Shown: positions 35,872-47,671 of the stretch, in pieces | Numbering within the stretch: the first letter of the stretch is position 1 | Layout: each line of letters starts with the position of its first letter | The notes under the pieces: model-generated | What the model was told of the DNA's origin: nothing | Seen by the model: only the letters and a program-made list of their open reading frames with translations | Database searches by the model: none | Source: Solanum dulcamara | Taxonomy: Eukaryota; Streptophyta; Magnoliopsida; Solanales; Solanaceae | Reading direction: 5' to 3' | DNA length: 64,000 nucleotides | NCBI RefSeq assembly: GCF_947179165.1 | Contig: NC_077247.1 | Span: forward strand, 12,413,501 to 12,477,500 | Translations under genes and position numbers: made by a program

Positions 35872-37244
35872 ATTCAGAAGTACTTCTTACTATCGACCAA
35901 TGAGCAAACAACATTTAGTGCGCTGGTGTGCCTCTCACGGCTTCTTGGGTGTTGTGTTATTTCTATCCTTTTTAAACATTTCAGTTGGTTGCATTTGGAC
36001 TCTAGAGTTGTGCTCCAATTAACTTCGTAATGATCATGTATTCGTGCTGAAATATTTAGTACTTTTACGTTCATTCTATTAAGCATCCAACTTGAGATGA
36101 TATTGAGGCTGTAATTATTTTTTAGTGAACATGTCACAAGCTTACTTCTATTTATTTTTTTTACAAAGTTATTGTAAAACGAATTAGCACTTTATTTAAG
36201 CCCAAAGTGATTTGTTATATATATTTCTCAAACATAAGGTACAACGTTTGTCTGGTGTATCTGCTCAGTAGGTGCTGTCACGGTCGACGGTTGTGGGTTG
36301 TGACAGGTAAATCAATGGATAACCTTCGTCTCTTTTGACATACGATAGGTATCTTGCATAGCCTATTTGTTAGTTGGATTTTTATGTCCATAGTTAGAGC
36401 CGTTTGTTCTAGTGAGCTTTCAATCATGTTCCCATCGAACTTATCCCAAGTCCAAAACCTTATAAACCTTATTTCAAGTTGTATAAACAGTCATAGCCAT
36501 CCTTGAACACGGGTCGTGTTCGACAAACGCCTTTAGATGTAGTGTTTCCAAAAAACTTGTGCTTCTTTCTGTTGTTGATTGGGGTTGTCTGAATCGTCCA
36601 TCATTATTAAAGCTGGTTTATGCTTGTAGCTACTCCCGAGGGAGTAATAGCCCCGTGAGAACCCCAAGGCAGGACACCTCAGCTAGGCTGAAGAGAGTCG
36701 TACTCTACAATGTGTTGGTTGAATATGGAAAAACAAATTTTTAAATATCTGCTTTCGAACTAGGTCCAAAGTTTCACCACCATTTTATTGATGATGATTT
36801 GCAGCTTTCCAAACACGAAATCAAGTATTTCAATTAGGGGTGACAAAATCAGCTCATAAAATCATGACTCGTTCAACCTGTTTATGTTTGACGGGTTAAT
36901 GATCTGCTTAATTTAGCCCATTTCTATTCAATCCGTTTTAACCCAAGTAACTTTTTGGGTGGGTTAATGGCCCCCTTATTTATTAGTTTCAGCGCATTTT
37001 GACATGTCCAATTTTAGTTTGACTTGCCCATTTGACACCCCTAATTCCAACTTAACCAAAGTCATAATTTCGGGATGTTCAAAGCACCGGTCAGAAGCAG
37101 AGGATTGTTGTCGTTGAAGAGTCCAGCGATTTAGACACCATGATCATGGAAGTCTTTGAAGAAAGGCTAAAGAATCTGAAGCAAGAATTGTCGGAACAAG
37201 ATTTGCAGACAACTTTCGTTGGGAGGAGAATCTCATGTACATGA
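35872..37244 (+). pseudogene. Weak exon candidates, unknown protein
   Basis: Three plus-strand stretches look more coding than their surroundings. At 35872-35949, after a TTACATTACAG acceptor, the frame reads IQKYFLLSTNEQTTFSALVC. Around 36630-36735, after TGCTTGTAG, it reads RGSNSPVRTPRQDTSARLKR. At 37068-37244 an open frame ends in EERLKNLKQELSEQDLQTTF and a TGA. I could not join them in phase or recognise the product. They may be the 3' half of a gene whose 5' part was removed or separated by the chromovirus insertion, or chance. Confidence 0.25.
36835..37043. mobile_element. hAT-type MITE (209 bp)
   Basis: Ends are inverted copies: TAGGGGTGACAAA on the left and, on the minus strand, TAGGGGTGTCAAA on the right. 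This is a familiar plant hAT MITE terminus. The 8-bp flanks ATTTCAAT / ATTCCAAC agree at 6 of 8 positions. The interior contains 'gacgggttaatg'-type words usual in this family. No coding capacity. Confidence 0.75.
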
Positions 37245-38012
37245 ACTCTATCCTGTATTAGGAATTAATGTACTGATGTATGCATAGGTTTTGTTCATGA
37301 ACTAGAGAAGATGAAAGTATTTCATTCTAGAGAATATTAGATTATGTACATGCTAGAGAAAACCTATAAATACATATGTAGCATAGTTATTTTATCAAGT
37401 CAAGTTAGAAGTAAAGATTTCAAACCATGATTTCATATCACGTATTCAAACGCCCCCTAAGTCTTTGTTATCAAACAACTTATAGTATTACTTGTTGATT
37501 TCAGATCTGAGATCGGTAACCTCACCATCACCGGAGCTAGCTGAAATATCAATCAGCCAAGTTTTACTGCTTTATTTGATTTACTTTGCTTCATAACTGT
37601 TTTTATATAGCTCATTTATTAATAGATTTAACTGCCAATTTACTAATCAACAAGTTAAATCGGTATGCATGTATTGCTTGACCGCATGAAAAATTCAACT
37701 GTCCCGTTTTCCCGGTTAAGAATTATGTTTACATATTTGTGATATCTAGTAATGTGATACTGAAATATTAGCATGAAACAGAAAGAATGTATATCAAAAT
37801 TAAAGAATCATAGCAATCAACACAAAATCTATTATTCCAATCACTCACCTTATGTACCTAATTCAATATTTTTTGCTTTCCCTGTATCTCACTACTCAGC
37901 CCCCATTTTCGTTTCTTTCTTCTCAATACAAGGGTGTGTCTTTATAACACTGAACTTTTAAAATAAAAAATAGAGAAAGAAACGTACAAACATACAGAGC
38001 TACATAAAGTAT
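37245..38012. other. Intergenic region downstream of the P450 gene
   Basis: AT-rich; no supported gene. This is the 3' side of the minus-strand P450, so its 3' UTR and polyadenylation site should lie in ~37800-38012. Confidence 0.5.
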
Positions 38013-40730
38013 TTAGTAATATTTGTTGTTTAGAGGAAGTTGAGATTGATCACGCCTGGAGAGTTTGACTTGTAGTCCATACTTGAGGTACATAGTAAGA
38101 GCCATTTTGGGCCTAACTGGATGGCCTTCCACTACCTTGACATGGTAACGATAGAGGATGGATGCAGCAGTAAATTTCATTTGATAGTAAGCAAAATCTT
38201 TGCCTAAGCAAAGACGAGGTCCTCCATTGAAGGCAGTGAAACGGTATGCTGGTTCACTCATGTACCGCCCATCTCTCAACCACCTCTCTGGTCTGTACTC
38301 TCTGCAATCTTTACCCCATATCCCTTCCATTCTTCCCATTGCGTAGATTGCATACACCACCTTTGTTCCCTTCTTCAATACTGTCCCGTCTGGGAAAACA
38401 TCGTCATCAACAACCTAGACATAACAAATCAAGTACATTTTAAGTGACCTTTTAAATAAGTATTTATGTCTTAGGTACAAGGAATGAAACCGATAATAAT
38501 CTTGAAAATAAAGTGGGAATTATAGGAGATGGGGGAGGGAAGGACTCGTTAAACCTGTAGGTGGTATAACATTATTATTATTATTTTCTAAAAAATGGGG
38601 GTGGGGGCAAGGGGTGATGGGATAAAACCCTCACCAACAAGGTGAATTTTCAGATAGCCAACCAACTAAGCTACTAAAATTTTCCATAGGTGGTACAACG
38701 TATCAAGAAGTTTTATGGGAAATTAGCATTAGGATTTTTTGTGTCGTTTTCTTCTTTCTGTTTTTGTATTCTTGGGTTGTTGTTTTCCTACTAGAGACCT
38801 TAAACTAGTCTTTATTGCTTTTAATTCTGATAGTATGTGAGTTACGTTGAAGTTTGGTATCTGACTTTTATAATGCATGGGGTAATGTACAGCTTTTAAT
38901 GTTTCTAATCTTGGAACTTTGACGCCCAAATGTTCAAATAGCATTTTTTTGGAAGCGATACCGCGTTCTCTTTGAACATTAATATCTCAGTGTCACCAAA
39001 CAATTGTTTGCACTGTTGAACTAATTAAAGACCCTAAGAAACTTACTCTACTGTTCAAAACAGAAAAAAAAGAGGAAGCTAGGAACATCAAGACTTATGT
39101 GATTTTGTTTAAAATTCGGCTGTGGACAAAAAGAAAAAATATGAATATTTGAATATAGTAGTTTTTGTTTTCAAAGTGAAAAATGGTATTTAGAAATTGG
39201 AGTTATGTTTAATCATGAATACAAATTGAAGTTGTTTTTGAATTTTTAAAACAACCTTTTGGTGTTCTTCAAATTCCGGAATTCAACTTGGCTTTTCCAA
39301 GTTTCTATGGCCAAACATGATTTTCGAAATTCAGGAAGTAAAATATATTTATGGGTCAAACGCCTGCTAGTATTAGTTGAAAAATATTGAAGTTGTTGTT
39401 TCCTCTTCAAATGTAAATATGTAGTTTAAGAAATGATAATATGATGTTGAATATAGAAAAGTCTTACCTCTTTGTGATCAACTGGGACAGAAGGGTACAA
39501 TCTGAGAGCCTCCGATAGAGCCGCTTGTAGATACTCCATTTTCTTGATCTCTGCTGGCTTGAAAATCAATGGAGTTTCATTAATATCATCCTCCCTTTCA
39601 TTCAAAATCTTATAAATCTCAGCTAAAATCCTTTGTTCAACCTCTGGATTACGATCCAAGAGCCAGAAAAACCAGCTTAATGCAACTGAAGAAGTGTCTC
39701 TTCCAGCTAGAATGAAGTTCACACATATATCTCTTAAGAACTTATCCAAAAAAGGCCTTCCTTGTTCATCTCTTAACCCCATGAACACTGTTAAAAGATC
39801 TGATCTCTGTTTGCTATCTGCTAAAGAAAGCTCTTTCTTTCTCGTTCTGATTACTTCATCAGCAAATTCATCCACTTTTTTCAGTGAATTCTTCAGCATC
39901 TTCTCTGTTCCTAACCCGAGGAACCTCATGGTTTTCCATACTAGCGTGGGAGTGACAAACCGGAGAACCGTTGCCTCTGTTGCTAATTCGAAAGCTTTGG
40001 CGAATGGAATTTGTGGTAAGTCAGGGTGGAGACACCCTGGATCAACCCCAAATGCAATCATGCAGACGTTATCGAATGTGAGCCTAAGGAGAACATCTTG
40101 AAGATCAATAGGGATTGATTGCTTGATTGAATCTTGTAAAACAGGTAACAGACGAGAATGAACAAGCTCTAACAATGAATCTGTTGTCATGTTCCTAAAC
40201 TTAGCAGAATGGAATTCAATACTGGCTGTTTTCCTCTGTTTCTGCCAAATATCATAATCTGCATTGAATATTCCATCTCCAAGGAGGTCTCTGACAGTGC
40301 TCCGGAAGTAGTCTCCTTTTGGGAAATTTGAGAAGTTTGTCTTGAGAAGATACTCAAGATTCCGGGGATCGGACGTCACCACACAATTGAGGTTGGTAAA
40401 CATTGGACCTCGGAACGTAAATGTGCCGTTCATCTGGCAGAGAACATCAGAAATCCACTCATACATGTCTTTCCGAAGGCCTAAAATCAAAGAAGGCAAC
40501 ATTCCTATGAGTGGCCAGTTTGGTAGTCCTTGTTTTTTCGCTTGCCTTAAAGAATGTATAGTGATGAAAACAACAAGTGCAACGAATATTTCCATCATTT
40601 GTATCTCTGGCAAGAGAAACAAACTGAAATGTGCAAATAAGGATGAGGAAGAAGAAGAAGAAGAAGTCATGTTAATGGTGCTTAGTGAATTCATGATGTT
40701 GAGATGATAGAAAATGTTGTAGTTATGCAT
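38013..40730 (-). CDS. CYP86B1-like: CYP86B-like cytochrome P450 (fatty-acid omega-hydroxylase)
   Basis: Two exons, 40730-39468 and 38414-38013, separated by a 1053-base GT-AG intron in phase 0, give 554 residues (Arabidopsis CYP86B1 is ~559). An N-terminal membrane anchor (IFVALVVFITIHSL, ~48-61) fits ER location. P450 motifs are all present: the I-helix AGRDTS (342-347), ExxR as EALR (407-410), PERW (463-466) and the heme loop FNGGPRLCLG with Cys490. Close similarity, from memory, is to CYP86B1, which omega-hydroxylates very-long-chain acyl groups for suberin. Start is uncertain: Met codons at 40694 and 40670 would shorten the protein by 12 or 20 residues. No lesions seen. Confidence 0.9.
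38415..39467 (-). other. Single intron of the P450 gene
   Basis: Donor GAG|GTAAGA at 39467 and acceptor TCTAG|GTTGTT at 38415 on the minus strand. Position, between HKE and VVDDD just after the ExxR block, matches the conserved intron of CYP86B genes as I recall. It contains short AT-rich repeats but no recognised complete transposon. Confidence 0.75.
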
Positions 40731-43256
40731 AGAGTGGTTGTTTTTGTGTGATTCTACTGCTTGAAATATAGCTTGTGTTTTCTTGTTTGCAGTTTTGATT
40801 TGGTGAGCTGAAAATGGAAAGAAATTACTCTCTCATCACTTTTCTTGTTGAAAAGGGTTTTTGATCAAGAATCAATTTTTATTTTGGACGTGTCTCTCTT
40901 AATTATTAAACTCGGAAGATTTTTGCGATCGAGAGTGGGTAAGATAGTTAACCTAAGTTACAACAGTTTTCTAGTCTTTCCCGCGCACACGTTTTTCCCT
41001 TACTCTTTTCCTAATCCATACAAATTTCAACTTAAATGTGCCGTTTAGCTACAAAACCTTTTTCTATTCGTGTTTACCCTTTAGTAATGGTGCTGCCACG
41101 TCGAATCTCTTCGGTTTCTCTAAGTTTTTGGCCAATTAAAGAAACTGAAAAATATAGTTACTTATATTTGATTTGATGAAATAAAAAGAAAGATGAAGAG
41201 GATGTGAATGAAAATGGTGTTGGGAAGGAAAGATTGTGCATCGAATGAAAGAAAGAGAAAGACGGTAGGGAATTAGTCTTTCTAGGGGAAGATAAGTGCA
41301 TAGGAAACATAAAAAATGTTACTACCCTTTTATCCCATATTACTCTACTTTCCCCAGATTCTTCACTCTGTTAGATATCACTTTATGTGTTGTTGAATAT
41401 TTTTTTTAAAAATAACTTTAAGGATAAAATTAAAAATAATAATAATTCTATTTTAATTTTGTAAATTGCTAAGTAATTTAAGACATATATTTTTAACAAT
41501 ATGAAAAAGTACTATATGACGGAGGAAATACTCCTTATGTCACAATTTATGTGGTATCATTTGAGTTGATACCAAATTTAAGAAAGAAAGGAACTTTTGA
41601 AATTGATGAAATAAAACAAATCTTGAATATTTCTAGGATTGTAAGTAGGAAAGTTTTAAAATTAAGTTATTACTAATTTGCTAAATTAAATTTGGAGAGA
41701 ATATTTACTATTGTTAAGACCCAAATTTAATTAAGTAAATCATAAATATAAAATATTGTTATCTATCCGAGTAAGAATTAGGGGAAAATGGAAATAAGAG
41801 ATAGCCGGATCCCACTTTCAAATGTAAATCGTACATGATGAATTCTCCATTTGTCAGCTGTCAAATTGAAATAATTATTGCCCAAGTTTACGAAAATGTA
41901 AAAATAATCATGGACAATTCTCATTTAATCAAACGCACAAAACTTATTGGAAGGTGATTTTTGTAGCAAAATTTCTGTTCTCTGCCAAAAATCAAAACAT
42001 ACCCCAACAAATATTTCCCTCCCTTTTATCAATTTATTTCATTTTTTCAAATAAGTTTTCAGTTATATGTATTAGGTTTCTGGAGGAAAAAGAAAAGAAA
42101 ACATATTCCTCAATTAAATAACATTTCATAGCCACCAATTGCAAACATCTCAACACAGATTATTGGTTGTTTACCGACTATCTAAAGATCGCAAAAGGCA
42201 ATTTTTTTAGGTGAGCATGATAAATTGCAACTATTAAATAGGATATATAAATTTATTTCTTGTTTATCTAAGTTGGTGTTTGGCAATAAAATTTGGGATT
42301 CAAATAAGAAGTTTTAACTTGAATTCAAAATTTGTTTATAAAATGTAAACAAAAACTTCAACTTCAATTTTAAATCATGTCTTTAAAATTCCAATTTTTT
42401 ATTTGAAATTCTAGTATGTGACTTCAGTTTTTTTAAAATGTAAAATGTAACCATCCATAAGTTCTATTTTGAAAAAAAAAGAAATTTATTATTTTAAATT
42501 TTATAAAAAAGAATTCATGCTGATTAGATTGTTCGTACCATGTGGAATGATTAAATTAAAGAATAACTAGTTGATACTATTGTTGATCTTTTAAACCACT
42601 TAATCTTCGTAAAATTCTATGTATTTGAAAGTTTGTAATAACATATATCGTAAGTATTTTTACAAAAGAAATATGAAAATATGTGATTTATTAATGCAGT
42701 GCCTTAAAATTTGATACCTTATTTATGAGCTATGATTTACTCATTTGTTAAGTTTATATGCGAGTTGAGGAAATTTTGTTAGTTTTCAAAAATTAGAGAA
42801 ATTTTTAAATTTATACAACTTAAAAAATCTAAATTTTATATTCAAATAAAATTTTAAATTCAAATCAATAGAATTTCAAATCAATGAATTCTTTTGATGG
42901 TTTTAGAGAATTCTACCATGGACCTACTTGTTACCTCTAAAAAAACAAATATACTGCGATGTAAAATCATCAGTATACAATAATTATTCTTTACGTCTTG
43001 TTAAGGGCAACCCACATATGTTTCTCGTCTCTATTATCCTAGGTTATCCAATTTTTAAGACATTCCTCTTTTTTCAGTTTTACTGAATTGGGTTATCTTT
43101 AATGTTTTTGACTTTACTGCCGCATTAATTGTTAAGGATTTCTTACGCTAATAGTGCAGCTCACTTGTCTTACCAACTTTATAATGTGATAAATTAAGGC
43201 AACTTAAAATCAGAATCTTTGGTTCAAAAAAGTTGTTTCATTATTATTATTATTTA
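40731..43256. other. Upstream region of the P450 gene and AT-rich intergenic DNA
   Basis: The first few hundred bases are the P450 promoter side (minus strand); I cannot fix a TATA box with confidence. At ~41520-41700 a stretch with 'gacggaggaaatactcctta' and 'tcacaatttatgtg' resembles mariner/Stowaway-like repeats common in Solanaceae, without clear ends. The rest shows no gene. Confidence 0.4.
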
Positions 43257-43974
43257 GAGCATGTTTGACATTACTGTTAAAAATTATTTATTTTTATAAT
43301 TATTTTTAAAAATGTTTTTAGAAAAGTATTTTTTAAAAATAATTTGTGTTTGACAAATTCATTTAAAAAGTGCTTTTCATAAGTAGATTATGTTTGACTA
43401 ATTTCTATTAAAAAGCACTTTTGAGAGTCAAATCATGAAAAAGGACAAAAATAAATACACTTTTATTATTAAGATTATTTCATATAGAGAACTTATTTTA
43501 CATATTTATTATTAAAATTTTATTTTTACGTTTACTAAATTAAAATGTGCATATTCAAGTTTTCAATCAATATTATACATAGATAAATAAGAATAATAAT
43601 TAAATATTGATATAATATTAACATGATGATTTTAATATAATTAAAAATATCAAGCAAAATAAAGGAGTCCACAAATTAAATTACTACATACGAAAAATTC
43701 ACCACAAAAAAATACATAAATAAATATAAGAGATATATTGGTAATAAATATATATGACAGAGATATTTGGTCTTGAAAAAAATAATTTTCTTCTTTTACC
43801 TCTGCTTTTAAAAAAAATGGAATTTTTTAGCTTCTTCCCAACAACTAAAAAAACTGCTTCTACCTCTATTTAAAAGCAGATTTACTGATTAGCCAAACAC
43901 CTTCATTTTCAAAAAAAGTACCTTTTGTCAAAATAAGTGCTTCTGATCTCCCAATAACAATGCCAAACAAGCTC
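43257..43974. mobile_element. MITE-like element with GAGC-TGTTTG termini (718 bp)
   Basis: Left end GAGCATGTTTGACATTACTG and, on the minus strand, right end GAGCTTGTTTGGCATTGTTA are inverted matches. The inner part repeats words such as 'aaaagtgctttt' and 'cttctacctct'. No coding capacity and no clean duplication seen. The ends resemble hAT-like MITEs of Solanaceae. Confidence 0.6.
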
Positions 43975-44165
43975 TTACTGTCGTGATTCAATTTACGAGA
44001 TCGTGCAAATACCTATTTTAATCTAGCTAGATAGGTGTATTCTTGCCTCTTATTCCTATTAATAGAAAGTAATAAAATAAAACATATTCATTGAATAAGA
44101 ATAAACAAAAATAAGAGAACCTCTTTCGAAAATTTTACAAATAACTAACACTTCCCAATGACCTA

Positions 44166-44546
44166 GAGCCCGTTTGGATGGGCTTTAAGTTGGTCAAACC
44201 AACTTATAAGCCCCTTTTTAGCTTGTGACGTGTTTGTCTAATTCTAACTTTAAGTCATAAAGTTCTTAAAGTCAGTAAAAAATGAAAAGTTAGGATTTCT
44301 AACTTTTTTTTCTAAGTGCTTAAAGTATGATCATGAAAATTACTTTTATATCCCTTATATTTTAACTAAATTTTCAAACTACCTTTTTTATTCTTTTAAC
44401 CCTAAAATTCAAACACTTATTTTCAACATAAGCACTTGTATCCAAACACTCAACTACTTATTTATAAAAATAACTTTCAGCACTTCAAAATTCTAAAAGC
44501 ACTTCATACATAAAAGCTACTTTTTTAAGCCCATCCAAACGGGCTC
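44166..44546. mobile_element. MITE with GAGCCCGTTTGGATGGGCTT termini (381 bp)
   Basis: Left GAGCCCGTTTGGATGGGCTT and, on the minus strand, right GGAGCCCGTTTGGATGGGCT are near-perfect inverted repeats. CCTAG occurs at both borders (44162-44166 and 44546-44550), a possible short duplication. Interior AT-rich with paired 'aagttggt' and 'agcacttc' words. Similar termini to the element at 43257-43974 suggest one superfamily. Confidence 0.75.
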
Positions 44547-44550
44547 CTAG

Positions 44551-45294
44551 TATAGATAGAAATAAGAGCTTTTAATAGAATACAAACAGAAGAATAAAAT
44601 AAATAGTGCAAACACCGACACAAACTTCTACTTGTGAATGAAGTTGATGATAAGTAACTGTCATCCCACAGTTTAAATAACCTGAAATAAAATCTACACC
44701 AATAAAAAATATAGTAAGAATAGTATCAGTATGCAACACGTACTAAGTAGACATCATATGCCGACCTGAATTAGTTTCACATAAAACAACACAGAATTAA
44801 CAAGAAAAACTACTTTTTTTTAATCAAAGACGGGCGGAGAGTCCAATATCATAAATAACCTTGGCCCAACACAGGCTCAGACCCAAAATGGAAATAAAAA
44901 CACAAAGTCCAGGTTGAACAAAATATTAAATAAAAAAACAACAAAACAAAACAAGAACCACATCTGGTCATTTTCCAATTTCAAAAAGGAAACCTCTAGA
45001 CCATATCAATTATGACCCTTCATCTTTCTCAAGCTCCAGCATACATGGCTCCAGATCCGTTTAGCAATTGATGATTCAAAGAGAGAACAACCAGCCAACG
45101 AGGTTGAATAAGAGGCATCAAACAAGCTTGGATAAAATACACTAAGGTTGCACAATAAATTCCATAGGATCCATGGGTTCTTTTCCAAAGAAGACTTCTT
45201 CGATTTGATGTTGTACAGAAATGCTCACCCTTCATGTTGGTATGTCTCTAATAAACATTCTTTGCTAAGTCTTGATGAAGATAACGTAATTTTA
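44551..45294. other. Intergenic sequence, no supported gene
   Basis: Overlapping minus-strand ORFs near 45006-45235 share no recognisable domain and lie in alternative frames of the same stretch. I regard them as chance or as an unidentified relic. Confidence 0.4.
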
Positions 45295-47454
45295 ACTTAG
45301 ATAAATTTCGAGAACCTAGAGAAAAGTGAGAAGAGTCACTGGTTCGATGAGCTACGAGAGTCCCTACGATCCGTAGAAAGTCCTATGAGTCGTACGAGAG
45401 GCTCATAGAACCTCTCTATACTTAGCCAAAATTCAGTGTCAGACCAATTCCCTACGATCCGTTTAACATTCTACGACCTGTGGGGTTAGTTATAGAATAA
45501 GTGCTACATTCCAGTAGCTAATGGAATGTGCACACATTGCTATGAGGGGGTCCTACAACCTGTAACAAGTTCTATGGATCGTAGGACGGTCCATAGTCCC
45601 CAAGTCCCAATCATTCAATGGACTTTTATGAGGGGGTTTCACGATCCACCTTAGGTTCTACGACCCGTAGAAGGTTGGTCCTAGACCCATTAAGCTAATT
45701 CTAGTAGGGTCCAATTTTGGACCACTGGCTTTATGACCTATCTTCTACAATCCATAGAAGAGTTTACAATCTGTAGAAGGGCCCCTAGTAACCCAGAGTC
45801 AGTTTTTAATGAGGGTTAGTTTGGTCATTTTTACTTTTTTCAAACCAAAATCCTAGCATTTTAACTAAAATAAGCCACTTATAAGTAACCAACAAGTCCT
45901 TTCTCTCAGTAACACTTAGAATATTTTGAGAGCAAGGATTGGTGAGAAGGAGAAAAAGCTAGGGTTCAAGTATTTCAACCAAATTCTTTGAGTTTCACTT
46001 AGATCGCTGATCTTCCAGGTATGTAAGGCTAATCACAATGTTGGACTGAGTTCATCCTCGTGCCCTACATCTTCATTCAGTCAAGTTTAGTTTTGAGTTT
46101 GAGTTTCAATTCTGTTAAATTGAGTTCTTGAGTTATCTATATAATTCCTTATTGAGTTCTCTGTGTATAAGTATATTGCAATGATTCCCATGATTTGAGT
46201 TCTTTAATTGTCGTTCATGTCTATATTCATACTCACATAAACCCTAGTTGAGGAAGTTACATTATTTAATTTTATGCATTATTTTTAGTTTAAAGAATGA
46301 TATATTTCATCTTTTAATTGAGAAAGAGTTGAGCATGAATTTGAGTTTTGAGAGGTCTTTTGTTCACTATTTTGAGCATGATCATTATTGAGTCTAAATG
46401 AGTTGAGCAATAATGCATTTAAATATTTATTTTAAGACTGAGTTGAGAAATTGAAGCTATAACTTATGCATTTATTGTGTTTGAGAAATATAACTATTGT
46501 AAATAGAAGTTATGAGTTAAGAAGAGTTGAGTTAAATGGAGTAAAGTTCAATGAGACTAATGAGTTTATTTTGAGTTCTACTCACTCAAAATATGAGAAT
46601 AATAAATATACATTTTTGGAAATAGTATTGAACACCGATTTGGGTAAAATTATAGAACAACCCGATCTCCATAAACTACGTAGCCGGTGTAGGATAGGAT
46701 CGTGTCGTTTGTTTGGGAGACTCCTTACTTCAGTCCTTAATATAGACTTTTATTGGATTCGTGATAGGAGTTGTGTCCCTTACCTTGAGGTATTGGACGG
46801 TTATGGTAATGACAACAATTTATTATATCATCACGAGGCTTATAATGATGGTTATCGGTTAGATAAATTCTCCAAAGAGTAAAATACTAATTTTATACTG
46901 AGTTGCATAAATCATTTATATTTTTTAAAGCATTATCTTATTCATATATTGCATGATTTATTGAGTTAAGTATTTTCAGCATTCATTGAGTTGATTTGAG
47001 TTTAGTATTTTTGAATAACTTTCTTTCAGCTATTTTACATACCGTATATTTTATGTACTGACGTCATTTGACAATGCATCATTTTATGATGCAGATATAG
47101 GTCATAGAGATCCTCAATAGGCTCATCATTGAAGAACGACTTTTGTCCTTCTTTTGGTGAGACCTCTTTGCATTCGGAGGAGCTCTGAGTCTATTTATTT
47201 AAGTCATTTATTATTAGTCCTTTGAGTAGCCGTGGGCCTTTCCTGGTACCTATTTCAAAGTCAGATTTAGAGGCTTCATAGACTAGTCATAGCCGAAGTT
47301 TAGATATTCATTGAGTTTTCAGAGATAATGTTTAAAACTTTTTTACGTTTATATTTAGTATTGAGACTTATTTGAGAAGAATTACTTATATTCTTACTTA
47401 TGCCCATCTGCGTTACTTTCTATGAGTTACACCTTCCGCTTAGTGAGTTAGTCA
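45295..47454 (+). mobile_element. Plus-strand gypsy LTR, both ends truncated or unclear
   Basis: Begins within AAATTTCGAGAACCTAGAG, typical sequence a few bases inside a TGTAACACC-type LTR start. U3 (45340-45800) holds many short CTACGATCCGTAGA-like words. The downstream half has 'tgtactgacgtcatttgac' (47052-) and a G/T-rich end that stops at ~47454, where LINE/SINE-tail sequence begins. The ORF at 46466-46882 shows no protein similarity I recognise and lies in the LTR. Confidence 0.6.
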
Positions 47455-47671
47455 GGCCAAGGGAGGGTAAAGTGGATGCAGACCTTACCCCTACCAAGGT
47501 AGGATGGCTATTTCCAAAAGACCCTTGGCTCAATAAAAGCATAAAAAGAGGTTATATAAGGCTAAGAATTTTAAAGCGATATGGGAAACCAAATAACGAG
47601 AGCTACACAGATAAAATAGAGTAATCAAAGTACAAAAAGTACAGAACCAAAAACTTATAGTGGCCATAACA
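47455..47671 (-). mobile_element. RTE LINE or related SINE 3' tail
   Basis: The minus strand reads 'ttgagccaagggtcttttgg', 'ctaccttggtaggggtaagg' and 'tctgcatcca', the 3' tail shared by Solanaceae RTE LINEs and tail-sharing SINEs. The same tail, on the same strand, occurs at 30866-31050. It joins the LTR at 47454 to the broken RT at 47672. Confidence 0.6.

Noticed and set aside
36280..36540. Possible copia LTR (GACGGTTGTGGGTTGTGACA and a palindromic GAACACGGGTCGTGTTC)
   Set aside because: No paired end, primer site or duplication could be found.
39694..40707. Plus-strand ORFs antisense to the P450
   Set aside because: Shadows of the long P450 exon; no independent support.
46466..46882. 138-residue plus-strand ORF
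   Set aside because: Located inside an LTR, no recognised domain; similar non-coding sequence is typical of this LTR region.
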